NCBI GenBank assembly: GCA_000499405.2
Contig: HG738140.1
Span: forward strand, 12,985,560 to 13,049,559
From: Onchocerca volvulus
Lineage: Eukaryota; Nematoda; Chromadorea; Rhabditida; Onchocercidae
Length of the DNA stretch: 64,000 nucleotides
Reading direction: 5' to 3'
Positions 52,620 through 64,000 of this stretch are shown piece by piece (the first letter of the stretch is position 1; every line of letters starts with the position of its first letter). Below the pieces are notes generated by a model that ran no database searches, had not been told where the DNA came from, and worked only from the letters and a program-made list of their open reading frames with translations. A program made the translations under genes and the position numbers.

Positions 52620-53110
52620 AAGGTTAAGTAGCGGGAAGATGTTGGCGAAGACAAACAATGCGATCGTGATAAAAAAGGTTAAACAGCGTGACCCTTTGCA
52701 ACTAAAGGTGGCCAACAAACCGAAAGAATGAACATGTATACCGCCAAAATGTCCCAGTGTTCAGATAAACAAAGTGAGGTCAACCAATCATAAGCTGACA
52801 TACTGGAGGGGAGGAGGAGCCCCGAAGGATTCAATAAGTCAATACTTCAGATCTTGGGTCAGTTTTAATCACACAATGCAACGGCAGCAGGAGTTCAAGT
52901 TCAAGTTCAATCACAATTTCAAGACAATTTGGCGGTAGTAGAAGCCACGATCAACAGTTCAGCAAAAGCGACAGTAATTGCAAAGCGAAAGAAGAACGAC
53001 AGTCACAAACGGAAAGTACAATAAAGTAATGAGCACACAACTGCTATTGATGACTTTTCCGAATCACAATAGCAAGAAGAAGCAACCTACATCCAACTAA
53101 ACAACAAACC
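52620..53110 (+). other. Less A+T-rich island, possible 5' UTR or transposon cargo
   Basis: Base composition rises clearly above the surroundings. The block includes CCAATCA at 52778, a G-rich run (GGAGGGGAGGAGGAG, 52804) and long CA/AG-rich stretches such as GGAGTTCAAGTTCAAGTTCAA. One plus frame stays open for about 50 codons (NATAAGVQVQVQSQFQ) but starts after a stop without an ATG. It ends close to the Helitron remnant. I see no recognisable protein domain. Confidence 0.35.
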
Positions 53111-53284
53111 AAATTATACGATTCGATTAGATTTTTTTTTCTCAACAAAAGAAGAAAAGTGATGTGCAGCACGATTTAAGGCATGGTTCTGGACACGATT
53201 GCGTTCAGCGAAGGAACGGAACAAAGAAAGAATAGTTCAAATATTCTGTGACAGTTGAAAACATACTTTTTTAAACTACAAACT

Positions 53285-54031
53285 TGCGTTTCAGCTGCAA
53301 AACGATCGCTCAGCTGAGATTTTCTCGCATTAATTGCTGGAAATTGGGAACGGGAAGGTGCCGGTTGGTCTGATCTCAGGACGAATTTATTGTCTCATAA
53401 CTTCTGCAGTTTAGTGAGTCAAAAGAAGAATTGGTTGAAAATGTATTCTCCAATACTCAAATCAATTAAAAATCGCGATTGGATGAATGAACGAGTTATT
53501 CATGTGGTCAAGAACAAAAACTTTTATGAACTTAAAAATATTATTCAGTATAACTTAGTTCACATGTAAATCCGTCGACACTATTATGGAAACAGATGAA
53601 ACAGAATATTTGAATTCATCCGATCTGCCAAGGATGCTACCACAAGTACTGCAATTGAAAATAGGGATGCCGATTATCAGCGAAATATCAATCAACCAAA
53701 ACTTTGGAACTGCACGCAGTTTATAGCAAAAAAATTAATGAGCAACGTCATAGAAGCAACAATCTTGACAAGACCTTTCATTCCTTCCATTCCTATGATT
53801 TCAACGGATATGCCATTTCAATTCGAGATTGCAATTTCCAATTCGATTGGCTCTGCAATCACCTTCAGCAAAGCCCAGGACAAATCTTTAGAATTGTGTG
53901 GTTTAGATCTAAACAAGAATTGCTTTTCACATGAACAATTATATGTTACGTGTTCTAGAGTCGACAAATTAGACAATTCTTATATCTATGCAGACAATGG
54001 AACAATAAAAGATAAACTCACAAGATTGTGA
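53285..54031 (+). pseudogene. Decayed Helitron-type PIF1-like helicase, C-terminal part
   Basis: The remains of the C-terminal third of the helicase encoded by Helitron rolling-circle transposons. In order: QLQNDRSAEIFSH-stop-LLEIGNGKVPVGLISGR; a stop; DWMNERVIHVVKNKNFYELK (from 53477) ending at a TAA at 53567; SVDTIMETDETEYLNSSDLP and LQLKIGMPI in another frame; then from about 53695 a third block, NVIEATILTRPFIPSIPMIS and FQFEIAISNSIGSAITFSKA. The final conserved box CFSHEQLYVTCSRV, the SF1 helicase motif VI region, is nearly intact, and the fragment ends near YIYADNGTIKD. At least three in-frame stops and three frame changes show it is dead. The N-terminal replication initiator and the first helicase motifs are not visible upstream. 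Confidence 0.88.
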
Positions 54032-56611
54032 AATTAAACATTCTAGATGTCGGCGAAAGCCGAAAGATGTCAAGTAGCGCAGTAACAGTTACTGTAAACA
54101 AGGAGTACGAAAAATCAAATGGCGCGACATAGTTTCAAAGGGATGATAAAAATATTTATCGCCAAAAGGATAAACATTTTTACCGTCAAAACGCTACAAT
54201 TCATATGAGAAAAGTGAAAAAATTAGATACAAACTATCAGATTTTTTCCCCAATATTAGAAATATACGCTTTTTCCTCTTTCTTTTGCACTTAATCAGAC
54301 TGAGCCACAACAATGCATGTATATAACAAGTATATAGAAACATGCGCGCATTCGAATGCAATGTTGTGTCAAAATTTCAAAGCAATCGATATGAACTTTC
54401 GTAAATTTAAGATTTTAAAAATGAACACTTACATTTTTTTTTATAACTTGATAAATGAACACTCACATTTTGTTTTTTTTATTCATAGATGTTGCCACGG
54501 CAACATTTCGCTAGGTCCAACTAATGAAAACAGAAAAAGATAAAATCATACGAAGAAAAAAAAAGTTCTTAGCGCTTATATAATATTAGAAAATTAAGAT
54601 ATAGTGATAAAATTCTAGACGATAATTTAGTTAAAAAATAATTATCCGAAAAAAAAAAATCAGAGCTTAGTAATCAAACCAGAAAAGTGGGAATATTTGT
54701 TGAAGACTCTTTTTAATTCAAAATAAGGGAAAATTGAACGACGAACTATGCAAACATAATTATATTTATGAAAAAATGAGGCGATATGATAAAAAATTTT
54801 TTAATTTGTCTACCATTCGTTATCTGATCTTCGTTGTGCAAGGTCATGACATAGACTAGGAAATTAAGATAAGATTAAATAATATGTTTTGCTTATGCAA
54901 TTCAATCCTTTAAACTTTAAACGTTTACTGATAACTTCCTTTAAAATGGTGATAAAATGGACAGAAATATGTGTTGAGTGATCGAAAGTTATAGTTTAGA
55001 AAAAAATTTAATTCTAATTCATGATTCATCTTGATTGGAAAGTACTCTATAAATTATTTAATAGCATGAAAAAACATAAATAAATTGGATTATTGCTGAA
55101 TTATAGCACTTATTCTTCGATATATATCAATTTTTTTTTTGTGATTATTTAAATTTATGAATTGTGATATTTTGTGTAAAATTACAAAGAAGAAATATTT
55201 CAGTAAAAACAGCTATTCTCTTGTATCCGAGAAAACATAAAATTTTTAACTTAAAAAAAAAAAGTTAAATCACCAGTACCAACTAAGCAAACTACCACCA
55301 CTACCACCAAACAATACAAAATCAGATAATTTCAAGAATGAATATACTTTTCACGAGTTTTACTCACCGGAATGATTTACTTTCAAATTCAAATTGTTAG
55401 TTCTTCCGGAAAATTGTATAACTGTAACTGAATTGTACAGATGTTACAAAGCTCGATCTCTTTGAATACTTTTACTTTCGCACAGATGATGTAATGACGT
55501 GTGATATTTTAATCAATGATGAGATTTCGAAATTTCAAATTTTTTATGTTTACAAAAGCATAAGTCAACCGGCCAATACGACTAACTTTTGGCATTCCAT
55601 ATCTCTTGATAATATGGAAGGATATTGATGTTAAATTACTATTATAATTTACTAAAGTGGAGCGGAATATTTTCTTGATTTTTTGTTATTTATCCATTTG
55701 TCACCAAAGATGCCAACAGCCGTTGGAATAACTGGCACTCTGCGAATTTTGCATTTTAATATATTGTGATGTGTGGGCATAAAATTTAATTTTTTCCATT
55801 TCTTTTCTAAATATTTCACAGCAATAACTGCAGAATTCAATAGAAGAATCAAAGCAAATAAAAAAAATTCGTATAAGTCAGCAAAAAAAAAGTTGCTTCA
55901 TTTACCTCTAGCACTAAAAATCAAACTGAATACATACCAGTTCCTGTTTAAAGGACCCAGCAGTTATTTAAATTCTGGCAGAGTAATTAAATTGAATAAC
56001 TAATACCACATCCACATCTAGCACTTCATTGTTTATTTGAAAACCGTAAAAGTTTCCATCCAAAATTCAGTAAGGTACTGTGTAATTTATGAATAGATGT
56101 TTTATGTCATAAAAAAACTGTCATAAAAGATATATTAATACATCATAAAAAAATTTTATAACTGTTTGATAGTATAAATTCGAGTAATACTCGAGAATAT
56201 GGAAAACAAAGTTTCAAGGAATGATTACAAAGATGATATATTTTTTGCACAAATTTTTTTGTAGGAACTTGATGCAAATGCCTAGTTAACAAATAACTGT
56301 AGTGTACAAAACCAAATATTATCAGCCTGAAACAAAACAAACTATTCGGTACAATATTTATTGAATTAATTTAGAAACTCGAGAGAGTTCTGGATAAGAA
56401 CTCTAAAGAAAGTTCGTTAATTTGGTCTTAAACAAGAACCATTTCTAAACATAAAATATTTCCAATACGAGAAAGTTTCGATACTAGAAGTATTAACTTC
56501 ATGATAAGAAAAAAAAAAACGCTGTTTGTTCAGTGAATCTTTTACAAATGAATAATGGATTCAAAAAACAAGCATATTACTGAATAATCCAGAAGCAGAT
56601 CGTAACAGAAA
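54032..56611. other. Intergenic region between the Helitron remnant and TTLL12
   Basis: A+T-rich with one dispersed repeat copy and no supported gene. A minus-strand ORF at 55652-55852 contains RRVPVIPTAVGIFG, faintly like the C-terminal box of some retroelement reverse transcriptases. One weak motif is not enough to call an element. TTTATT at 56358-56363 could be the TTLL12 poly(A) signal on minus. Confidence 0.5.
54330..54519 (+). mobile_element. Dispersed repeat, copy 7
   Basis: Carries ACATGCGCGCATTCGAATGC, AATGTTGTGTCAAAATTTC, AAAGCAATCGATATGAACTT and a right end GAACACTTACATTTTTTTTT that is then duplicated as GAACACTCACATTTTGTTTT. After it comes GATGTTGCCACGGCAACATT, which contains a near-palindrome. 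It lies 300 bp downstream of the Helitron helicase fragment. Confidence 0.7.
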
Positions 56612-59600
56612 TTAAACTAGTTCGACCAATACATCAGAGATGTTTTCATCCGTAAACAATGCCTTAAAAGCTGTATCTGCAAAATCGGCATAAAATTTGC
56701 AAGCACGGTCACAATCCGGCATGAAATTTCCTTCGATAAACGAAATACAAATTTTGCGTGTAGCAAGATCTGGAAATATAGATTGCATGATTTTAGCGAA
56801 ATTGCATGTAAATATAAAAGCATTCGATGAAATCAATAAAATCATGTCAAAAACCAAATTAGTAGTGCAATTGTCAGAACTTGGTGTTCAGGAACGATGA
56901 GTTCTATAAAAAAGCTCAAAAAGGTGAACCGGAAATTTTTTTGTTGATTTATAACAGGACTTCAAAACCAAGACTAAATACAGATTGAACTGTTTAACTT
57001 CAAGAAAAAAAGAAAGATATTTTCAAATCAGTAAGTACGTAATATTTCAAAATTTAGAGAAACAACTTGAAAGAAAGCTAGAATTTCCCTTGAAAAAAAG
57101 CTAGAATTTCCAAACTAAGATATTTTAATACTTTGTTATATGATCTAAGAAATTTTAATACTTGGCTATATTTCTTATGATTACTGCAGAAAACAAACCA
57201 TCAGAATCCCACTTCAACATTATGTCAATTCCATACATTGCTCGAGATTGTGCATTTGGCATAATCCCACGAGGAGGTTTTTCTCTAAAAGAAGTTTTGT
57301 TACGAATAACCCGCTTTATATTATCTAAAAAAAGCTAGAAAAAATCTGAAAAAACGAAAAATAAACCATAGCTATCATCTATTTTTTTTTTCTTTTCATC
57401 TACTTTTGAAAGCCAAAAATTCGAAAAATACTGCCAAACAACTATACCTAGATACAGTTTCAAACACATCCTTGATAACTTCATTGATTTTTTCTTGTAT
57501 TTCGCCCCATTTTACAGCATACAACTTTTCCCATTGGTTAATAAAATCTTTGCAGTCCATCTAGACCAAATGAAATATATAATTTTGCATATAATATTTA
57601 AACCAAATCAAATTATGATAGATTATAAAAGAAGTGTTACATAAATTTTCATGAAAACCAGTCACAATGAAAAGGATCTAGTAAAAATTTTGACAATATG
57701 GAAAATCTTTGGTCAAATAAATAAATGTTTCGTCTCGACAGAAAGATGGAAAGGATATATTCCGAATACAAAAGATAGTTAAAAATAACATAAAAAACTT
57801 ACATCTAAAACTTTATTTTCCTCAGAATAATTGAAAACTGTGAAATGAGTGTCACGGTCATCCAATTCGGAAAGGGAAAACTCACTGAAAACGAAACGCT
57901 TAAAATGCTTCAGAAAGAAAAAATCATTTTGAAGAAACTGAAATGATATATTCACTTTAACACAGAATGACTCATTAATTTTATTACAGCGCATAAATTG
58001 ATTATAATACGATTCAGCACGAATTTCTGAGTACTTATGATGAAAGATATACAATCATTTTTCTTAAACCACCAGTTGATTAGGTACCGGTTATTTAGAT
58101 TCTTAGTTTCGACTATTCAATTTATAGTACTTTGTCCTCGGAATTTCGGAAGAATGCATTGTTGAACTATGAGAATACTTACAGTTTTATTTCCACATGT
58201 TAACATATATTCATTAAATTTTAAAGGAAGAAGTGATCTTTAAGTAAATATTCAATTCCAAATAAAACATACTTGACTGCAAATCGTACCCAAAAATTTT
58301 TGTACAAAAGTAACTTCAGTGGTTTTAAGCTACGCAAAAAAACGATATAACGTAAATCAAATTTCACCATATTACCATTATCAGGTCTTCGAAAGAGAAC
58401 AGGTCTATGAATGTACTTGCAAGCAATCTAGAAAATCAGCAAACTATTTTATATATCAGTTATAAACATTTACAATTCCAATCAAAAATTACTGTCAAAG
58501 TAAGAAATTAATTCGACTTATTTTAAACCCACCTTAGGTCCACTTTCGATAAGACGGATAATATAAGATAAATTGTCAGTCACATGCATATCCAGACCTC
58601 GTGCAAGATTCCACGGTTTTATTATCCAGGTATTATCCATATTCCTGCATAAATTAGAAAACTAATTTTGTCATTATGACAAATTATGAAATGCAATCTG
58701 CGTCCCTAAGATCGCTCGATCATAAATCATATTTCTGTTATGATGAAATTAAAGATTAAACATCGGGACTATGGATCAAGCTTTCTATCCAATTTGCATA
58801 AAATGAATTAACACCAAATTAAAAAAAATTTTTTTCCATTTCAACATGACGAAAAAAGAACTGTCCTTCGCATTTGCTGAAATTCCGAAAAAATTACCCT
58901 TGAGGTTGTCCGAATTTTCTAAGAAAAATTATGCATCGTTCAAAATCTACTATTTACATAGAGCATTATGATAAAAAAAAAAAAAACTGGAAGAGAAAAA
59001 AGCGAACCTGAGTGCTCGCTGTTGATAATAGGCTACAAATTGTGGCAATTCAGTTTCAAGATTGAAAATTGTTTCAAACCACAACGGTTGCCAATGCATC
59101 ATTTTTGGATCCATCACACTATCACGATATACTGACTGTACTGTCGCTGCCAGTAGATCTTTTACTGTTAATACATTTTCGAATGGAAATTGATTCACTA
59201 AAGCTTTCGGATTTTTCTCATATAAATCTCTGAAATTAGAGTTTCCCGAAAATTGATTTTCCAAAAAATTCAAATTTTTATTCATTTCTAGAGTATAACT
59301 ACAATTGGTTACATAATTTTTGATCGGTCTCTGTACTCAATAACTTATTTATAACTAAACCATGAAACCTTTCCATATACTCGAAACAGAGCTGCAGTAA
59401 AGATTAGTACTAAAAGCATATCAGAATACAGCAAACGGTAAGTCAGAAATAACTTAGACGAAAATATTATATTGGAATGAAAAATTTGAAAGTAAATTAC
59501 TTATAATCACTGAAATGTTTTCGCATCCAAACAATATCGGCATCTTTGATGCAATCAACCTTTACAATTTCAACTGTTTTTAGATTTGAAAAAAGTTGTA

Positions 59601-62600
59601 GATCATCTCCAAATACACGCACTTTTCCTGATGATAAATCAATGCCAGGAACGATATTCGGAGCATCTGATGGAAATATGTCAGGAATACGACAGCGCTA
59701 AAATATACTGAGAATGATGTAAAACATTCAACTAGAAATTCTGCATAGAAAGTATATGTCAGTACATTCACGGTGCATAAATTTCATGCACGGAAATGAT
59801 ATTGTTCAGAATGATGCTACAAGCAAGTTTCTCATGAAGATATGAAATAGCTTTACTGTGAAATGCGAATCTGGAGCAATGATATGTTCAAGTTTTTCGT
59901 TTGTTAAATCTATAGGAACCCATGGATGCATCAAAATATGACGCCAATCCGGGTGAGTCCTCATAATCATTGTGTCGACATAATCACGAGTAACAATTTC
60001 TGCAATGTTGAGACTTAATTTCTGTTGATGAACTCTACTAAAATGTAATAAACAATGGATTTTTTAACCAAGAATTAATAATTTACCTTCAGCTTCAACG
60101 TTCTGAACAGGAAATAATAAATCATAAGCAATATTTTCTGGCGTATGAAAGATAGGTACCATTCGACAGTTAGGCATATTGCTGTGACCAATTCGAACAC
60201 CAAATTCATCAGGCATATACCACAGTGGCATGTCGCACTCATCTGGTTCCTGAAAGGAAAACTGTTAAATTGGAAGATTTTAATTCCCGCAAATTTTATC
60301 CAGATTTATCAGGAATAAATATCGCAGATTTACTAGAAAAATCGAAATTAAGTTATTAAGGTCGAAATAGAATACGACACAAATTTTTGAATATTTCTGA
60401 TACCTTTTCTAAGAAACGCATTGTATAAGTATGGATAAAACGCCACATATGACGCAAAACTTCATTTATTCGGCGTTCTTCTTCCGAAACAGTAGTAAGA
60501 CTTCCCGACATTGGACTTTCTGTTATACTTCCCGGAAAGCTACTGCAAGGTTCTAGAATGAAAAAACATTAGTAGTATCATACAAGAAAATTTGATTTGC
60601 AGACTAAATTCTCGCTGGAATTATCCGCAAAATGATTCATAATTGTATTGTTCTATCATCGTGAAAATAAGATATGCTCCAGATCAGAAAATAAATTAAT
60701 TTCTTTCAGTGGGGTCGACATGTCGTTTAAAATTGGAATCCATGAATATCATTTCATATCAACAAAAACTGCAAATGAAAAGGCCCACCTTTAGAACTAC
60801 TTGGTCCAGCATTATCAGCAAATCTGGCGCCATCCGATTCGGCATTATCATCATATTTATCATTAAAATGTTTTTCAGAACTGCCACTACGATTTATCGG
60901 CTTCAACTTATCTTCATCATGATGACTTCCAGTTTGCCAGTCCAATCCGCGTGGGATTTGTGCTTCGTCATCACTACCGCCGTAATCCGAATGACTTTCT
61001 GCTGCACTTCTTTCTTGTTCCTCAAGTGGACACTTTAAAAAAAAAAAAAAAAAAAAGAAAAGAAAAAAAGAGAAAAATTGATATTAAACTTAGTATATTT
61101 ATATTTAAAAAAGAACTGAAGGATGAAACTTGATCGGTTCAGCTAATCTATATAAATAAAAATGTAATAAAATGTTCGTTTGTTCAAAACCTTAAATCTC
61201 CAAAAGTTCTTGAACATGCACTTATTTGAATGCAATGTTGCAACAAAATTTCAAATCAGTCGGTGAAGAACTTGAAATGTTGTTTGGAAATGAACAATGA
61301 ACATTTATATTTTTATTTATATAGATCAAATTATTAATAGATTTGTTTTGTACGGTCTTATCATTTCCATGTATGATTACTAAGCTAAATATCATCTTTT
61401 TGTTGGGATTATTTAAAAAAAGTTCTGTGCACTGGGGACGTAATGAACTGTAAAATTAGTTAAGCTCTCAACCAAAATAATTATGCTATCAAACAACGGT
61501 TGAATTACTGATCGTATAACATGTATAATAAAAAGTTCGTAATGCAAACTTTTTAAAGTTCGTAATGTTAATTGCTAAATTATGACATTATGTTCAAAAT
61601 GAAGTGGGACTTCATAACTTATTTAGGACCGTTTCGAAACAAGACGCCATAATTTAGCATAATCATTTTATTATACATGAGAAAATAATCAAAATACGTT
61701 AGCAAGTTGATATTTTTGACTCTAAAACTTATTAAATACAAGAATATCACACGTCCGCAAATTTTCGATTAATTAAGTATCTGAATTCCGCACATGATTC
61801 CACATGTCTCTCGTCCAAGATTAATAATAAACTTTAATCTTCCATTTAATGTTACGCTATCGATGACTTCATTTATTAAATAAAATGAAAAGCATCATAC
61901 TTCAACATTAAAAACATTACAAATGCGATCCAAAAGACCGGGAATTTCATGCAATTGTTTGCGTGCAATTTGTGGCCGAAAAGTCCAAGCATGATCTATG
62001 AGGAAGATGCTGAAAAATAAAGCTGAAAATTGAGAAAAAAAAATCAAAGACTGAAATACAAACTAAGCAAATGTAAATATTAAAAGTTGTTAATTTTGCA
62101 AATTTCCAGAATAATTAATTATAGAAATTTGAGGCAAAATAATTTTCATAATGTAGTTAATATAGCTCGATTTATCCGTCTACATCATGCATGTTCTATA
62201 CATCATTCAGTAACAGCTCTTCTCTAATCACTATTTTATTGCTGTTGGTTAAGACCAGAAATGCAATTTTTTTCTAGAATATACAGCTCAAACGTACTAT
62301 AAGATATGATTTCAGCGTCTTAAATTATTTCACTTATTATTTAATTATAATTGATAGCATCACAGATGCAAAAAAGCATTGCATTTAAATAAAGTTTGAT
62401 TCTTAATGTATTTTTTAAACTGTTTTGGCTTCAAGATGTCAACAAATTTCATTTACCAATTTGGATCGTCCATTCTCAGTGGTTGCAATGCCACAACTGC
62501 ATAATGATGCTTGCCATCTTCGCTAATTTCTTCCAAAATTTGAAAAAAATCACCCGCATCAAATATTTCATTGACAAGTTTTTCATGTAAACGTCGCCAG

Positions 62601-62692
62601 AAATGTTTCGGTATACCAGCTGCTAATAGCTGCTGTTGATGTCGTGATTCGAAATCCTCATATTTCTTGTCGCCAATTTCTTCTCTTTCCAT
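56612..62692 (-). CDS. ttll-12: Tubulin-tyrosine-ligase-like protein 12 (TTLL12), 14 exons, complete
   Basis: TTLL12 proteins join an N-terminal SET-like region to a TTL-like ATP-grasp domain and affect tubulin tyrosination and histone modification. Exons on minus: 62457-62692, 61901-62009, 60789-61032, 60404-60552, 60087-60249, 59857-59999, 59501-59697, 59008-59229, 58533-58644, 58273-58427, 57803-57884, 57448-57560, 57199-57284, 56612-56769. Phases join; 2169 nt, 722 aa. An in-frame TAA precedes the ATG. Landmarks: [98 protein letters not shown] (Lys497, Arg503), [29 protein letters not shown] and [13 protein letters not shown]. Glu683 and Asn685 occupy the E-x-N metal/ATP position. Human TTLL12 is about 644 aa. 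The extra length is largely an acidic, Ser-rich linker in exon 3 (residues 116-196). Catalytic activity is uncertain for this family. Confidence 0.95.
61146..61326 (+). mobile_element. Dispersed MITE-like repeat, copy 8, complete, in a TTLL12 intron
   Basis: The left end ATCTATATAAATAAAAATGT and the right end ACATTTATATTTTTATTTAT (then ATAGAT) form near-perfect terminal inverted repeats. The interior has ATGTTCGTTTGTTCAAAACC, CTCCAAAAGTTCTTGAACAT, GCAATGTTGCAACAAAATTT and TCAGTCGGTGAAGAACTTGA. Length is about 181 bp, with no coding capacity. It sits in intron 2 of the minus-strand TTLL12 gene and is the best copy for defining the family ends. Confidence 0.85.
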
Positions 62693-63364
62693 TTCTTAAA
62701 TTAAACTTTACTTAAATATGCAAGAAAAAGAAAAAAAACGGAAAATCAGAACGGAACGAAAATTTAACAAATTAATCTCTTTTGCATGATCATTCTCTGA
62801 TTATAATTTATTTTAACATTGTAATCATAATTGCCCTTACAATGTTAATGCGATGATAATTCTTAGGGTGACTATGAGTTATTAATTAAGATTTTATGTA
62901 ATTATGTTTTCATAACAAACATAATATTCTGCCGAAAAGTGCCATAATTTGAAAATTCATGCATCAGAGAAAGCTTATTCCCTCTAAGAAGCCATAAATA
63001 CGTGAAGAGAGAACAGAATAACGGTTAATTACAATTCGTACATCTTAGCAAATCCATAAACAAAAACAAAAATGAAACATTTCTTTTGTTCCTTCTCAAC
63101 TTTATCGATCTACAATAGTAATAGTAATACATTCCCCACAATATTCAATGATCTCTATGATCTCCTCATTTACAGCATTCTTTTCTTTACCATCAATCAT
63201 TATTACAATTATAAAAGATGTATATTTGCAAATATTTACATTCTCTGTCCTTCATACAATTTCGTTCCTCTTTAACATATTCTCTCTTCTCCACATACCT
63301 GTCGAACATTATTTCTTATTTTCTGTCAATCTCTGTTCAATGCACATTCTAATCTGGTTGAATC
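62693..63364. other. Spacer between TTLL12 and the small minus-strand ORF
   Basis: About 670 bases of A+T-rich sequence. It should hold the promoter or trans-splice acceptor of TTLL12, and a pyrimidine-rich tract lies on minus at about 62730-62745. Plus-strand ORFs here look like chance. Confidence 0.5.
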
Positions 63365-63670
63365 TCAAATCTCTTTTGGAATCATTCTATTTTCTGGTCC
63401 AAAAAAGGTATGTCCAGCAATTACTGCAGCTGTCGCAGAGAGATGAACAACGGCGACAGTAATTTGAGCTTTATTGATAATTAATGAGTAAACAAATTGA
63501 TTAATTAAACTTTCCCATTCCATTGGGGGCATAAAATTTGTGACACTTTTAAATCTACTTGAACGTACACGGAATAATGGATAATAATCGATAATTTTTT
63601 CTTGTCGATTACTGAAATATTCAAAATTAATGTATCCAAAAAAGAATGCTATATTTGGATGGTATAGCAT
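63365..63670 (-). CDS. Possible small single-exon membrane protein, family unknown
   Basis: An ORF of 101 codons plus stop; an in-frame TAA lies 15 nt before the ATG, so this ATG is the first available. I do not recognise the product. It begins MLYHPNIAFFFGYINFEYFS, has a basic middle part (RVRSSRFKSV), a MPPMEWESL segment, and one probable membrane helix at residues about 70-91 (start ITVAVVHLSATAAVI). Amino-acid use is more varied (Trp, His, Pro, Arg, Gly) than in the random A+T-rich ORFs of the window, which favours a real gene. It lies 672 bp upstream of TTLL12 on the same strand, so a shared operon is possible. It could instead be an exon of a larger gene extending beyond the window. Confidence 0.45.
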   Translation of the reverse strand: MLYHPNIAFFFGYINFEYFSNRQEKIIDYYPLFRVRSSRFKSVTNFMPPMEWESLINQFVYSLIINKAQITVAVVHLSATAAVIAGHTFFGPENRMIPKEI

Positions 63671-64000
63671 CTTATTATCATGATATTACAATTTATGTAG
63701 CATTATTATTTCAGTTATTAAGTTCGAATTTTATTAGCAAACAAGCTATTTTGAAATTTCACAAACTATGCTGGAAATTATGAATAATTTGGTTGGGAAT
63801 CATTTAATTACGCTATCAATTATCATTACATTTAATATTTATGAATGTCAATATCATCTTCTCAAATCAATTTCTTAATTTAGTTTTAGCATCGAAATTC
63901 GATTACAATTTTTAAATTGAAATGCTTCCTACTGTAAGATTCAGATTTAAGATTCTACATGCTTTCATTTACTAGCTTACTAATTAACTATTTTATTTAT
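63671..64000. other. Terminal stretch, nothing supported
   Basis: A+T-rich sequence with no ORF, RNA gene or repeat that I can support. Confidence 0.5.

Noticed and set aside
55652..55852. Minus ORF with RRVPVIPTAVGIFG, faintly like a retroelement RT end
   Set aside because: One short weak match; no YxDD-type motif or other reverse transcriptase block was found near it.
60000..60040. Acceptor at about 60039 for TTLL12 exon 6, giving an [10 protein letters not shown] leader
   Set aside because: It does not join in phase with exon 5. The CATTGCAG acceptor at 60000 restores the frame and gives the expected EIVTRDYVD.
60709..61038. 109-codon plus ORF
   Set aside because: It is antisense to TTLL12 exon 3, whose frame joins in phase on both sides.
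1..64000. CRISPR array, rRNA, spliced-leader RNA, endosymbiont (Wolbachia-type) insert
   Set aside because: No spaced repeats, conserved rRNA segments, SL1 core or bacterial-type gene was seen on either strand.

Overview
The window is nuclear DNA of a nematode, most likely a spirurid or filarial-type worm. It is very A+T rich, with many long A/T runs. Genes are split into short exons by introns of about 100 bp to 3.8 kb with standard GT/AG borders. A cuticlin-like ZP protein and a DMSR-type peptide receptor are typical nematode products. No bacterial operons, CRISPR arrays or rRNA genes were seen. All splice models were built by eye from splice sites, reading phase and remembered family similarity; no search was run.

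Layout. 361-3028 (-): a complete six-exon OTU-family deubiquitinase of the OTUD3 type. 3029-13246: about 10 kb without a convincing gene; it holds a CA microsatellite, a 17-bp direct repeat among nuclear-receptor-like half-sites, and one candidate exon with an eh1-like motif near 8.0-8.2 kb. 13247-19342 (+): a ten-exon cuticlin-like ZP membrane protein with signal peptide, furin-type site and C-terminal membrane anchor. A tRNA-Ile(UAU) gene with its own 13-nt intron lies antisense inside its first intron. 19343-27808: mostly repeats, including a 1.8-kb island of hairpin-rich elements, plus a possible signal-peptide exon at 25.0 kb. 27809-33136 (-): an eight-exon DMSR-like GPCR. 33137-45143: 12 kb without a supported gene, with two diverged tandem duplications of about 156 bp. 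45144-50940 (-): a five-exon transgelin/calponin-like protein. 50941-56611: a TGAA microsatellite, a less A+T-rich island, a decayed Helitron helicase and dispersed repeats. 56612-62692 (-): a 14-exon TTLL12 homologue. 63365-63670 (-): a probable small membrane-protein ORF of unknown family.

The genes do not form a pathway. They are unrelated housekeeping (OTUD3, TTLL12), structural (ZP protein, calponin) and neuronal (GPCR) genes in a gene-poor, repeat-seeded region. The strongest unexplained signals are the repeat family at 19.8-23.9, 52.3, 54.3 and 61.1 kb, which carries paired hairpins and A+T-rich inverted ends, and its possible link to the Helitron remnant at 53.3-54.0 kb.
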